From the NCBI GenBank assembly GCA_047921455.1, contig JBLRWC010000004.1, positions 38,764 to 102,763 of the forward strand: a DNA stretch of 64,000 nucleotides, read 5' to 3'. The translations under genes and the position numbers were made by a program. Below are positions 1-8,678 of the stretch, piece by piece (the stretch's first letter is position 1; each line of letters opens with the position of its first letter). Under the pieces are notes generated by a model. The model ran no database searches. It saw only the letters and a list, made by a program, of their open reading frames with translations, and was not told the DNA's origin. The stretch is from XN24 sp047921455 (GTDB lineage Bacteria > Pseudomonadota > Gammaproteobacteria > Steroidobacterales > XN24).

Positions 1-1
1 G

Positions 2-952
2 ACGCCCCACAACGGGATCGACCTCGCCGGCCTGAACGTGCCGGCCGTACTCGGCTTGTGGGACATGAACAATTTCAATCGCCGGCGTATGGCCGGGTAC
101 CTCGGCCTGCCGCCGGGCAGCGACCGGGTGGATACGCTGAATGAGCGGTTTCCGCCACGGCAGTTTTTCTGCCTGGTCGGCACCAACCACCGCGACTACA
201 GTCTCGCCCGCATCGCGGCCGGCGAAATGAGCGATGGCCTGGTGCGTATCGAGAATGCCACGGTGCGCGGCGCGCCACGCGCGTTTGTCTATCGCAGCCA
301 CAGCGGCCCCTATGGCATTGTGAATTCCGAGGAGGGCTACCAGAACCTGGTGCGCTTCCTGTTCGGCGATATCTGTATGACCGGCGTGCTCGAGCCGAGC
401 CGGCTGCCGTTGCCGCCGAGCATTCAGCGTGCCTTTGAACAGGGCCGGCGGATCCGTGCGTCTTACTATTTCGAGGCCACGGTGGCGCCGCGGGGCGCAT
501 TCATGTTCAAGCTCTCGGAGCGGCGCATCGAGACCAACTCGGCCGTGTTGCGCCGCTTCGACGAGTTGTTCGGGCCGGCGGGCGCGCAGCTCGCGGCGCC
601 GCGCTCGCCGACGCTGTTCACGGCATTCCTGGACACGGCGAAAATCACCGCGGGACGCACGCTGGTGCTGAGCGCGGATCTCGCGATTTCAACCACTGGC
701 TACACGGTGGACGGCACTCGTATCACCCGGCGGCATATTCCCGGTGAACACCTGTTTCGCGACACCGTGACGATTCGCGCCACGCGTGCAAGTGACGGCT
801 GGAATATGCGCTACGTGCTGTCCGACGAACAGTGGGGTGAGTCGCGCGGCATGGAGGCCGAACGCGATGGCGAGGACTGGGTTATTCCACTCAAATCGGC
901 CAAGGGATTCGCCGGCCGCCTCCGGCTGGCGATCCGGTCACGCCGCGGCTAG
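2..952 (+). CDS. Alpha/beta-hydrolase (esterase/lipase-like), C-terminal part
   Basis: The reading frame is open to the left edge, so only the last ~317 residues are visible and the true start lies outside the window. The motif SDGLVRIENA followed by YRSHSGPYGIVNSEEGY and a KFLFGD-like LFGD segment resembles the catalytic Asp and His regions of bacterial esterase/lipase proteins, in which the nucleophile Ser would lie upstream, off the window. The last ~150 residues look like a beta-rich C-terminal domain. It is convergent with ppc, with 15 bp between the stops. The family assignment is inferred from motifs; the substrate is unknown. Confidence 0.6.
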   Translation, partial: TPHNGIDLAGLNVPAVLGLWDMNNFNRRRMAGYLGLPPGSDRVDTLNERFPPRQFFCLVGTNHRDYSLARIAAGEMSDGLVRIENATVRGAPRAFVYRSHSGPYGIVNSEEGYQNLVRFLFGDICMTGVLEPSRLPLPPSIQRAFEQGRRIRASYYFEATVAPRGAFMFKLSERRIETNSAVLRRFDELFGPAGAQLAAPRSPTLFTAFLDTAKITAGRTLVLSADLAISTTGYTVDGTRITRRHIPGEHLFRDTVTIRATRASDGWNMRYVLSDEQWGESRGMEAERDGEDWVIPLKSAKGFAGRLRLAIRSRRG

Positions 953-967
953 CCTGGGCTAACCGGA

Positions 968-3685
968 TCAGCCGGTATTCTGCAGCCCGTGCGCGATGCC
1001 GTTGACGGATAGCAGCAGGGCCCGGAACAAGGCCTCGTTCTCGCGTCCGCTGGCCCGCCAACGCCGGAGCAGGTCCACCTGCAGCAGGCTCATGGGATCC
1101 ACGTAGGGATTGCGCAGCCGTATGGTGCGGTTCAGTGTCGCATCACTGGCCAGCAGTTCATCCGCGTCCTTGAGGCGCAACAGTACGGCCACCGTGCGCC
1201 GGTATTCTTCCTCGATAATTGCCTGGTAGCGCTGCAGGGGTTCGTCGGCCAATTCCGAGTAGTGCCGCGCAATCTGCATATCGCACTTGGCAAGCACCAT
1301 CTCGAGATCCTCGAGCATGGCGCGCATGAACATCCAGTTGCTGAACATTTCTTTCAGCGGCGCCTCGCCGTGGCGCGCGACTGCGGCCTCGAGCCCGGTG
1401 CCGACGCCGTACCAGCCCGGCAGGATCGCGCGGGTCTGCGTCCAGGCGAATACCCAGGGAATGGCGCGCAGGTCGCGAATGCCCTGCATCGCGCGCCGCG
1501 AGGCCGGCCGGGAACCGATGTTCATGCGCTCGATGACGTCGATGGGCGTCGCCTGGCGGAAGTAGCCGTAAAAGCCGTCATCCTCGTGGACCAGGGCGCG
1601 GTAGGCGGCGCGGCTGTCCGCGGCGATTTCATCCATCACGGTGCGCCACAGTGCCTGCGGCGGCTCGCCGCCGTCGCGCAGCGTGGCTTCCGCGACCGAG
1701 CTGGCGGCCTGCTCGAGCGTGCGGATCGCGATGCCCCGCAGACCATACTTGGCGGTGATGATTTCGCCCTGCTCGGTCACCCGCAAGCGGCCACGCACCG
1801 CGCCGCGCGGCGCCGCCAGCGCCGCCGTATGGGTGCGACCGCCGCCCCGGCTGATGGTGCCGCCGCGACCATGAAACAACGTCAGGTCGAGGCCACGCTG
1901 CTCGGCGACGCCGACCAGCGCTTCCTCGGCAAGGTGCAGCGCCCAGCGGGCCGCCGCAATACCGGAATCCTTGTTGGAATCCGAGTAGCCGATCATCACG
2001 ACCTGGCGTCGCGCACGGGTCTCGAGGTGCGCCTTGTAGACACGGTCATCGAGCAGCTGGGCGAAGATCTCCGGGCCGCGCTCCAGGTCGTCAACCGTCT
2101 CCAGCAGGGGCGCAATGTCGAGCGGCACCACACCGTCGGTGTCGGCCAGGCCGGCCCAGCGCGCGAGCAGCAGCACCGACAGCACGTCATCCGCGCCCTG
2201 GGCCATCGAGATGATGTACGGCCCGATGGCGCGCGTGCCATAGATCCGCAGCGCCTCGCCGGCCGCGCGGAATACCTCGAGCGTCTTGTCGGCTTCCTCG
2301 TCCTCGACCAGCGGGCATTGCGCGCCCTCGTCGAGCAGTTGCTGCAGGCGTGCGGTGCGTTCGGCCTGCGGTCGCTCCAGCCATTGCTCGTCGCCCAGGC
2401 AGTGCGCAATGCAGCGTCGATGCACTTCCGAGTCCTGGCGCAAGTCCAGCGTGGCGAGGTGAAAGCGAAACGTCTCCGCGCGCCACAACAGGCGGTTGAC
2501 CGCAAACAGGCCGGCATTCTGCCCCTTGTTCTCGCGCAGGCTGTCGGCCATCAGCCTGAGGTCTGCAAGGAAGGCCTCGGCGTTCGGATAGCCGCCCTCG
2601 GCGCCGGCGCGGGTCGCCGCCAGCCGGTGCGCCAGCTGGGCGCAGAATACCCGGTAAGGCATGTCCCGGTGGCGCGGTGCCACTTGGTTGAGCGCGTCCG
2701 GGAAGGCGCCGCAGTAAACCTCGAGCTGCGCCAGGAAGGGGGCCGAGAAGCCGATGCGGCTCGGCGCCTGTGAAAGCTCCCGGGCGACCTTGCGAAGCTC
2801 GTCGCGGTACAGGTCAAGCACCGTGCGGCGATGCAGCGTGAGCGTTTCGCGGATGGTCTCGGGGCCGACATTCGGATTGCCGTCCATGTCCCCCCCGACC
2901 CAGCTGCCGAAGCGAAATATGATGCCCGGTCGCGGCAGCGCATCGCCGTGGCCCCAGGCCTCGGCGACCGCCTGTTCGAGGTGTTCATAGACGGCTGGAA
3001 TGACGCGATAAATGCTCTCTGCCAGGAAAAACAGCACCTGCTCGCGCTCGTCACCGACCGTAATGCGGGTATTCGGATGCTCTTCGGTTTGCCAGGCCGA
3101 GGTCACCTGGGCGCGGATGTTGGCCAGCAGGGCGGCGTGTTCCTGGGGGGTAAGGGAGGGATCCATGCGCTCGACCAGGCGGCGCGCGATCTGCTGCTGC
3201 TTGAGCAGGATGGTGCGCCGGGTCGGCTCGGTGGGGTGAGCGGTGAAGACCGGCTCGATGAGCAAGCCGTCGAGGAAAGCTTTCGCGTCGGCCGGGTCGG
3301 GATACTGTTCGGCGAGCAGGCGCATGGCGCCCTCGAGATTGTCGGAGCGCGTTTGCCGGTGCTCGCGCAGCCACTCGCGCCGTCGCCGGATGCGGTGCAC
3401 TTTCTCGGCAATGTTGATGGCCTGGAAGTAGCTCGAAAAACCGCGGATGACGTCTGTCGCGGCGGGTGTGTCGAGCGAATCGAGCAATTCGTGCAGGTCG
3501 CCGCGCTCGCCGGTTTCGCGCTGCAGGATGGCGGTACGCCGAATCTGTTCGACGGCCAAGAAGATCCGCTCGCCGCATTGTTCCGCAATGACCGCGCCGA
3601 CGATCGCGCCGATTTCCCGGACGTCCTCGCGCAGCGCGGCGTCCTTGGGCTCGAAGCGAACCGGTTCGCGTGGCGCCTCAGTCAT
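968..3685 (-). CDS. ppc: Phosphoenolpyruvate carboxylase
   Basis: This 905-residue protein has the usual length and motifs of PEP carboxylase, which adds bicarbonate to phosphoenolpyruvate to give oxaloacetate and refills the TCA cycle. The catalytic His motif FTAHPTEPTRR is at about residue 150. The VMIGYSDSNKDSG motif and the HGRGGTISRGGG glycine-rich loop follow in the C-terminal half. The end NTG matches the conserved C-terminus used for allosteric aspartate binding. It starts 5 bp after the stop of the upstream glutathione transferase gene, so the two are probably co-transcribed. Confidence 0.97.
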   Translation of the reverse strand: MTEAPREPVRFEPKDAALREDVREIGAIVGAVIAEQCGERIFLAVEQIRRTAILQRETGERGDLHELLDSLDTPAATDVIRGFSSYFQAINIAEKVHRIRRRREWLREHRQTRSDNLEGAMRLLAEQYPDPADAKAFLDGLLIEPVFTAHPTEPTRRTILLKQQQIARRLVERMDPSLTPQEHAALLANIRAQVTSAWQTEEHPNTRITVGDEREQVLFFLAESIYRVIPAVYEHLEQAVAEAWGHGDALPRPGIIFRFGSWVGGDMDGNPNVGPETIRETLTLHRRTVLDLYRDELRKVARELSQAPSRIGFSAPFLAQLEVYCGAFPDALNQVAPRHRDMPYRVFCAQLAHRLAATRAGAEGGYPNAEAFLADLRLMADSLRENKGQNAGLFAVNRLLWRAETFRFHLATLDLRQDSEVHRRCIAHCLGDEQWLERPQAERTARLQQLLDEGAQCPLVEDEEADKTLEVFRAAGEALRIYGTRAIGPYIISMAQGADDVLSVLLLARWAGLADTDGVVPLDIAPLLETVDDLERGPEIFAQLLDDRVYKAHLETRARRQVVMIGYSDSNKDSGIAAARWALHLAEEALVGVAEQRGLDLTLFHGRGGTISRGGGRTHTAALAAPRGAVRGRLRVTEQGEIITAKYGLRGIAIRTLEQAASSVAEATLRDGGEPPQALWRTVMDEIAADSRAAYRALVHEDDGFYGYFRQATPIDVIERMNIGSRPASRRAMQGIRDLRAIPWVFAWTQTRAILPGWYGVGTGLEAAVARHGEAPLKEMFSNWMFMRAMLEDLEMVLAKCDMQIARHYSELADEPLQRYQAIIEEEYRRTVAVLLRLKDADELLASDATLNRTIRLRNPYVDPMSLLQVDLLRRWRASGRENEALFRALLLSVNGIAHGLQNTG

Positions 3686-3690
3686 GACGG

Positions 3691-4359
3691 TCAGACCAGC
3701 ATCTTGCGCGCAGCGCCGACGAATTTTTCGACATCCGGATTGGGATTCCAGGGCTTCGGTACATCCATGCCCCGCTTGACGGCCGGCCGTGCCTCGATGG
3801 CCCCGAGCCAGCGCTGCAAATGTTCCAGGCCATCGACCGGGACGCCGGACCAGTCATGCGAAATGATCCACGGCCAGGTGGCCATGTCGGCGATGGAGTA
3901 CTCGCCGGCGAGAAATTCCTGTGTCGCCAGCCGCCGGTCGTAGACTTCGAAGAGGCGGCGCACCTCGCGTTGGTAACGGGTGATCGCGAACGGTATTTTT
4001 TCCTCGGCATAGCGAAAGAAAACGTTCGCCTGGCCCTGCATGGGCCCGACGCCGCCGACCTGGAAGAACAGCCACTGCAGGGCCACCGAGCGCGGTTTTG
4101 GCGCCTTGGGCAAGAAGCGCCCGGATTTCTCGGCTAGCCAGAGCAGGATCGCGCCGGATTCAAAGACCGGGAAATCATCCGCGTCGCGGTCCACGATCGC
4201 GGGGATGCGCCCGTTCGGATTGATGGCCAGGAAGTCCGGGGTCTTCTGCTCGTCGGCGGCGAGATCGACGCTGATGACGCGGTACGGCAGTTCCATTTCC
4301 TCCAGGGCGATGGAGATTTTTCGTCCATTCGGCGTGGGCGCGGTGTAAAGATCAATCAT
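3691..4359 (-). CDS. yfcG: Glutathione S-transferase, YfcG-like (nu class)
   Basis: The 222-residue protein matches E. coli YfcG closely by eye. It opens with MIDLYTAPTPNGRKISIALEE, carries the NPNGRIPAIVD and FESGAILLWLAEK segments of the thioredoxin-like glutathione-binding domain, and has the helical-domain signatures LQWLFFQVGGVGPMQGQ and YSIADMATWPW. Nu-class enzymes reduce disulfides with glutathione and use a Thr/Asn pair (TPN at 8-10) instead of a catalytic Cys or Ser. It lies between yajQ and ppc in a tight leftward group. The physiological substrate cannot be read from the sequence. Confidence 0.9.
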   Translation of the reverse strand: MIDLYTAPTPNGRKISIALEEMELPYRVISVDLAADEQKTPDFLAINPNGRIPAIVDRDADDFPVFESGAILLWLAEKSGRFLPKAPKPRSVALQWLFFQVGGVGPMQGQANVFFRYAEEKIPFAITRYQREVRRLFEVYDRRLATQEFLAGEYSIADMATWPWIISHDWSGVPVDGLEHLQRWLGAIEARPAVKRGMDVPKPWNPNPDVEKFVGAARKMLV

Positions 4360-4376
4360 GGCGGCCTCAGCTGTCG

Positions 4377-4859
4377 CTAGTCGCGGAAATTAGTGAACTG
4401 CAGCGGCAGCCCCAACTCGGAACCTTTCAGCAGGGCGATGACGTCCTGCAAGTCGTCGCGTTTCTTGCCGGTGACGCGCACCTGTTCGCCCTGGACCTGG
4501 GACTGCACCTTGAGCTTCGCGTCCTTGACCAGCTTGACGATCTTGCGCGCGTTATCGGAATCGATGCCGTGCCGCAGGATAACCTTCTGGCGCGCCTTGT
4601 TGATGGCGATCTCCGGTTCCTCGGGTTTCATGCAGGCGACGTCGATGCCGCGCTTGGCGAGCTTCTGGGTCAGGATGTCGAGCATCTGCTTGAGTTGGAA
4701 ATCGGCTTCGGCCTCCATGCTGACGACGAAGTCCGCCACTTCGTACTTGGCGCCGGTGCCCTTGAAATCGAAGCGCGTGTCGACCTCGCGGTTGGCCTGG
4801 TCGACAGCATTGGCCACCTCGTGGCCGTCCAGTTCGGATACAACATCAAAAGATGGCAT
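4377..4859 (-). CDS. yajQ: YajQ family nucleotide/c-di-GMP-binding protein
   Basis: The 160-residue protein has the typical YajQ start MPSFDVVSELD and the segments NREVDTRFDFKGTGA, KQMLDILTQKLAKRGID and a C-terminal KGSELGLPLQFTNFRD. YajQ proteins have two ferredoxin-like domains and have been described as cyclic-di-GMP or nucleotide binders, and as a transcription co-factor in Xanthomonas. It lies 11 bp after the preceding small gene and 17 bp before the glutathione transferase gene. Family membership is firm; the regulatory role here is inferred. Confidence 0.93.
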   Translation of the reverse strand: MPSFDVVSELDGHEVANAVDQANREVDTRFDFKGTGAKYEVADFVVSMEAEADFQLKQMLDILTQKLAKRGIDVACMKPEEPEIAINKARQKVILRHGIDSDNARKIVKLVKDAKLKVQSQVQGEQVRVTGKKRDDLQDVIALLKGSELGLPLQFTNFRD

Positions 4860-4870
4860 GGCTGTTCTGC

Positions 4871-5200
4871 TCAGCTGTCAGAGCCGAGCTGCTCCTTGTG
4901 CTTGCGGGTGAGTGCCAGGAAACGTGGCGTAGGGCCGGCGTCCTCGTAGACCGGGTCGCCGAAGTCGTCCTCGGTAGCGATCTTGGCGCCCGGCTGGTAA
5001 GGCATGGCCGCCTCGAGTTCGGCCAGCGCCGCGGCCAGCAGGTCCCGCAGGATCTCCTCCTCGGGAACGCCAGGGTACATCTCGGCGAGCGCATGCACCC
5101 GCGCAGCGTCTTCCACGGGCAGGTGAATGGCATAGGTTTCAGCAGTCAGGCTTGGCTTGCGAGTGCCCGACCAATGGTTCAACAAGTCCCTGATTTTCAC
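4871..5200 (-). CDS. Small conserved protein resembling Pseudomonas 'type 1 pili tip component'
   Basis: I place the start at a GTG (5200) because a perfect AGGAGG lies five bases before it; the frame could extend to 5281, but that extension is low-complexity and lacks such a site. The 109-residue product begins VKIRDLLNHW and contains YAIHLPVEDAARVHALAEMYPG, then an acidic stretch and FGDPVYEDAGPTPRFLALTRKH. It resembles small proteins annotated in Pseudomonas as pilin-assembly or type 1 pili tip components, but no pilus genes are nearby. The LPVEDAARVHALAEMYPG helix could be a ribbon-helix-helix-like or antitoxin-like segment. Function unknown. Confidence 0.7.
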   Translation of the reverse strand: MKIRDLLNHWSGTRKPSLTAETYAIHLPVEDAARVHALAEMYPGVPEEEILRDLLAAALAELEAAMPYQPGAKIATEDDFGDPVYEDAGPTPRFLALTRKHKEQLGSDS

Positions 5201-5372
5201 GCGTACCTCCTGTTCAATCCCTGAATGATGGTGTGCTGCGCGCGTCGCTGCAAGGCGAGGCGGTGCCGGCGGGCGTTTCACGGAGCAATCACCGCTTTTA
5301 CGCCCTTACCCCGCTGGGCCGCAGGCGAGACACTGGCCACCGCGGTTGAGGGACAAGGATGGGGGACCAGGG

Positions 5373-6524
5373 ATGGTGGACCGTGATGAGCTCCGGGCGC
5401 TGGCGGCAGGGACGCCGCCGGCGCCCGCCCGGGTGGTAAGGCTGGATGTCGATGGCGAGGCCAGTGCGCCGGCAGGGCCGGCCGCAGCGTTGCGCGAGGC
5501 GCAAGACGCCGGCTGTCGAACGACATTGCGCTTGTGTGGCGGGATGGCGGATTGCAACGCGGGGGCGGTGCTCGATGCGCTGGCGACACACTTGCAGCGG
5601 GAGGGGCGCAAATTGGCGCCGGACGCGCTCGCGTTGCCCGGCTTTGTGACGCATCCCGAGGAACTCGCCCTTGGCGCGGTGGGCGCTTGTGCGGGCGCGC
5701 CGCCTATTTATTTGCTGCTGCCGCCGGCTGCGCTCGAGTCGATCCAGCGGCGTCGCCCGCTGGTGGTGGCCGGCGCTGGTGAAGTGGATGCGCGCCGATG
5801 CTGGCAGGGCCTGCTGGCGTTGGCGGCCAGCGCACCTGCCGTCAGCCTGGTGCCGGAAGCACCGGGGCCGGGTCTCTCGATGTTAGCGTCGGCGCCGCGC
5901 TGGCTCGGCCCGTCTCCGGGCGCGGGTGAGCTGATTCCCGCCGCGCCGCAACGGCTGCGGCTGGAACTCGATTTCGGTGCGCTGGTGGAAATCAGCAGCG
6001 ATCGCACGGCGGTGCTGGAACGCCTGGCCGGGCGCATCGTCAGCCTGGCGGACGAACTGCTGGGACAGTTGCCGGGCCAGGCTGCACCGCGACGCCTGGC
6101 GCTGGAACTCGGCGGAATCGCGCACGCCGTGGTGAGCCGCGGCCGCGACCCGCGCACGTTTGCGGCGTTGCACTGGGTCAGGAGTCGCCTGAATGCCTTT
6201 CGTGACGGCGCGCGGGCGGCTTCGGTGCGCCTGGCGAGGTCGCGCGGGGGCCTGCCGCCGTATCGGCTGCCGGGCGCCCTGGAGGTGGCGGACACGGGCG
6301 CGCTGGAGCGTGACCTGTTGACCCACGGCGCGCGGCATTCGCACTTGATCTGCCTGTCGCCATGGAGCCTGGCGCCGCCCGAGACCGGGCGCGACTGTTT
6401 CGTGCTGATGCCTGCGCTGGCCTGCGCAGACAGCGTCGCATGGCGCCGTCCGTCCGTCGATTGTCCCGTTTCGCTCTACAGCGAGGCGCTGCGCTTCGCC
6501 TGGGCGGTTGCCCTGCGCAGCTAG
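5373..6524 (+). CDS. Hypothetical protein of unknown family
   Basis: About 383 residues, with no family I recognise. The protein is rich in Ala, Arg, Leu and Gly. Notable features are LRLCGGMADCNAG near residue 55, several hydrophobic beta-like runs (PPIYLLLPP, RRPLVVAGAGE), and a well-ordered C-terminus with HSHLICLSPWSLAPPE, DCFVLMPALACADS and CPVSLYSEALRFAWA. The start is uncertain: a TTG at 5346 is also possible, and neither has a strong ribosome-binding site. It is divergent from the small gene at 4871-5200 and 56 bp upstream of the transporter. No signal peptide or membrane helix is evident. Confidence 0.55.
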   Translation: MVDRDELRALAAGTPPAPARVVRLDVDGEASAPAGPAAALREAQDAGCRTTLRLCGGMADCNAGAVLDALATHLQREGRKLAPDALALPGFVTHPEELALGAVGACAGAPPIYLLLPPAALESIQRRRPLVVAGAGEVDARRCWQGLLALAASAPAVSLVPEAPGPGLSMLASAPRWLGPSPGAGELIPAAPQRLRLELDFGALVEISSDRTAVLERLAGRIVSLADELLGQLPGQAAPRRLALELGGIAHAVVSRGRDPRTFAALHWVRSRLNAFRDGARAASVRLARSRGGLPPYRLPGALEVADTGALERDLLTHGARHSHLICLSPWSLAPPETGRDCFVLMPALACADSVAWRRPSVDCPVSLYSEALRFAWAVALRS

Positions 6525-6580
6525 CAAGCCCCCCCCGGCGCATGGTAAAGGTTGCTCCCCCGCCGCCATCCCCGGACCCG

Positions 6581-8434
6581 ATGGATACGATCGCGACCCT
6601 CGCGCTGCCGGACACACATGGTCTCGCCGTCATCGGACTTGCGCTGTTCGGGTTGGTGGCGTTGACGCGCCGGTCCGTGCCACAGGAATCTACCAGCCTG
6701 ATGGTACTGATGTTGCTGGTGCTCGGCTTCGAGTTGTTTCCGTACCGCGGCCTGAACGCGGGCGCCTTCCTCGCCATGTTCGGTAATGCCGGCTTGATTA
6801 CCGTCATCGCCCTGCTCGTGGTCGGCCGCGCGCTGGAGGTGACCGGCGCGCTCCAACCGCTCATTCGGTTGATGCTGAAAGTCTGGATGGGACCGCGTTC
6901 ACTGGCTTTGCTGGTGACGTTGCTGGCGTGTGCCCTGGCCTCGGCCTTCATATCCAACACGCTGGTCGTGCTGGCGCTGCTGCCCGTCCTGGTGGGCGCC
7001 TCGACCCGCCAGCGTTTTCCGGCCTCGCGGGTGCTCATGCCGGTCGGCTTCGCCGCCCTGCTCGGCGGCATGATGACGACCATCGGCACCTCGACCAACC
7101 TCTTGGTGGTCAACGAGGCCGCCCGGCTCGGCCTGCCGGACTTCGGGCTGTTCCATTTCATCGTGCCGGCCGCGGCAGGGGTGCTGGTTGGGCTGTTGTT
7201 CTTGTGGCTGGTGGCCCCGCGGATGCTGCCGGAGCGGGATGCGCCCATTCGCCAGGCGGCGCCGCGCATCTTCAAGGCGATGTTTTTTGTCGATGAGGAC
7301 AGTTGGGCGGTAAACCGGACCCTGGCGGAGTTGCGCGAGCGCACCGGGCGGCGGATGAATGTGTCGCGGGTGCAACGGGGCGATGGCCTGCGGGTCGCAA
7401 AACTGCCGGCCATGCGATTGCAGGCCGGCGATCGCCTCCTGGTGGCTGATACGCGTGAACACTTGAAGGAATTTGAGCGCCTGCTGGGGGCGCGCATGCA
7501 CAGTGAATTCGCCACCGAGGGAACGGAGCCGAGCGCCGACGAGAAGGAAGGGCAGCAACTCGCGGAGCTGGTCGTCACGCCGGAGTCCAGCCTGTATGGC
7601 AAAACCCTGTCGACGACCAGGTTCCGGCAGCGCTACCGGCTCCTGCCGTTGGGCATCCACCGCGCGACGGCGGCCGGTACCAGCGAGATCACCGGGGATT
7701 TCGAGGACGCGGTGTTGCAGGCCGGGGACGTCATCCTCGTGCAGGGGGCCCCGGAGCGGCTGCGAGAATTGCGGTCCAGCGGCAGTATGCTGGTACTCGA
7801 TGGACGCGTCGACCTGCCGAAAACCGCGCGTGCGCCGCTCGCGCTGGGACTGACCGCAGCCATTGTGCTGATCGCTGCGGTCGGCTGGATGCCGATCAGT
7901 GTCACCGCCACGGTGGGCGTAGCACTGCTCATCGCGACGGGCTGTATCGGCTGGCGCGAAGTCGCGGGCGCGCTGTCCGCGCCGCTGGTATTGATTATCG
8001 TCATGAGCCTCGCGTTGCTGGAGGCCAGCGTTGCCACCGGCGTCGATGTGTTCTTCGCCGGGCTCTTCCTGGAGGTGTTCGGCGGCCTGCCGGCCGCGGC
8101 GGCGCTGGCCGTCGTGCTGTTGCTGGTGGCGATCGCCGGCAGTCTCGCGCCGAACGTGGTGGTCGCGCTGTTGTCATTGCCGATCGCGATTGCCGTCGCG
8201 CGCGGTCTCGGTGCGCCGCTGGAACCGTTCGTCCTGGCGGTATTGTTCGGCGCGAACCTCAGTTTTGCGACGGCGCTCGGTTCACGCCCCAATCTCATCG
8301 TTGCCACGGCCGGCGGTTACTTGCCGCGTGACTTCCTGCGCGTTGGCATCCCGTTGACGGTGCTGGTGTGGCTGGCGATATCGCTGGCGCTCACGGTCCG
8401 TTATGCCGTTTCGTGGAGCGGGGCTGGCGGCTGA
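6581..8434 (+). CDS. SLC13/DASS-family anion permease with two TrkA-C (RCK_C) domains
   Basis: The 617-residue protein has an N-terminal set of hydrophobic helices with FISNTLVVLALLPV and TTIGTSTNLLVVNEAAR, the hallmark Ser-Asn-Thr loops of divalent anion/sodium symporters. Two soluble TrkA-C regulatory domains follow at about residues 245-310 and 330-400 (MRLQAGDRLLVAD and AVLQAGDVILVQG). A second helix block ends with FGANLSFATALGSRPNLIV. The layout matches SdcS/CitT-type permeases for dicarboxylates, sulfate or related anions. The start may instead be the ATG at 6542; neither has a clear Shine-Dalgarno. The substrate is not predictable. Confidence 0.88.
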   Translation: MDTIATLALPDTHGLAVIGLALFGLVALTRRSVPQESTSLMVLMLLVLGFELFPYRGLNAGAFLAMFGNAGLITVIALLVVGRALEVTGALQPLIRLMLKVWMGPRSLALLVTLLACALASAFISNTLVVLALLPVLVGASTRQRFPASRVLMPVGFAALLGGMMTTIGTSTNLLVVNEAARLGLPDFGLFHFIVPAAAGVLVGLLFLWLVAPRMLPERDAPIRQAAPRIFKAMFFVDEDSWAVNRTLAELRERTGRRMNVSRVQRGDGLRVAKLPAMRLQAGDRLLVADTREHLKEFERLLGARMHSEFATEGTEPSADEKEGQQLAELVVTPESSLYGKTLSTTRFRQRYRLLPLGIHRATAAGTSEITGDFEDAVLQAGDVILVQGAPERLRELRSSGSMLVLDGRVDLPKTARAPLALGLTAAIVLIAAVGWMPISVTATVGVALLIATGCIGWREVAGALSAPLVLIIVMSLALLEASVATGVDVFFAGLFLEVFGGLPAAAALAVVLLLVAIAGSLAPNVVVALLSLPIAIAVARGLGAPLEPFVLAVLFGANLSFATALGSRPNLIVATAGGYLPRDFLRVGIPLTVLVWLAISLALTVRYAVSWSGAGG

Positions 8435-8460
8435 GTGGGCCCGCCTGCATGCGCTGGGGG

Positions 8461-8488
8461 TTGACCGGCGACGGTGGCCGAGTAACAT
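8461..8488 (+). promoter_or_regulatory. Candidate sigma-70 promoter of the trp operon
   Basis: TTGACC (8461-8466, five of six -35 bases) and TAACAT (8483-8488, four of six -10 bases) are 16 bp apart in the intergenic stretch after the transporter. Transcription would start near 8495, only about four bases before the leader-peptide ATG. This is a pattern match, not proof. Confidence 0.5.
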
Positions 8489-8498
8489 CCGCTGCACT

Positions 8499-8585
8499 AT
8501 GAAAGCCGATCTATTCAGCGCGCGCGACCACTGGTGGTGGCGTTTCGGACTCCCGGAGGGGGTCTGGTCGCGAGCAGCCGGCTGA
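8499..8585 (+). CDS. trpL: trp operon leader peptide (attenuation sensor)
   Basis: This 28-codon ORF upstream of trpE begins MKADLFSARDHWWWRFG, with three consecutive Trp codons at 8532-8540 and a fourth Trp further on. Such a peptide makes translating ribosomes sense charged tRNA-Trp, as in the classical trp attenuator. The three Trp codons lie between the two arms of a pause hairpin and just before the antiterminator strand, exactly where a stalled ribosome would free that strand. No Shine-Dalgarno precedes the ATG. Together with the promoter position this suggests a leaderless or near-leaderless message. Confidence 0.88.
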   Translation: MKADLFSARDHWWWRFGLPEGVWSRAAG

Positions 8586-8614
8586 AGCGGCTCACGTCCC
8601 GAACCCATCTCCGG
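8523..8614 (+). promoter_or_regulatory. trp attenuator: pause (1:2) and antiterminator (2:3) hairpins
   Basis: CGCGACCA (8523-8530) is perfectly complementary to TGGTCGCG (8565-8572), giving a 1:2 pause hairpin that encloses the Trp codons. CCGGAGGGGG (8553-8562), partly the same strand, can pair with CCATCTCCGG (8605-8614): nine pairs including one G-U, with one mismatch. This would form an antiterminator that removes the 5' arm of the terminator. The two structures exclude each other, as expected for ribosome-mediated attenuation. Confidence 0.8.
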
Positions 8615-8636
8615 AACTTGCCGGGGATGGGTTTTT
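8602..8636 (+). terminator. Intrinsic terminator of the trp attenuator
   Basis: AACCCATCTCCGG (8602-8614) pairs with CCGGGGATGGGTT (8621-8633) around a six-base loop. The 13-bp stem contains one G-U and is followed by a run of T to 8636. It lies between the leader peptide stop and the trpE start, so it can stop transcription before the structural genes. Confidence 0.88.
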
Positions 8637-8678
8637 CGTGACCTCCTCCCGGACAGCCCGCCGCTCCCTGGAGGAATA

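Noticed and set aside
1262..2773. Long open frame (503 codons) antisense to ppc
   Set aside because: It is a shadow of the GC-rich ppc coding strand; the translation is low-complexity and matches no family, while ppc is unambiguous.
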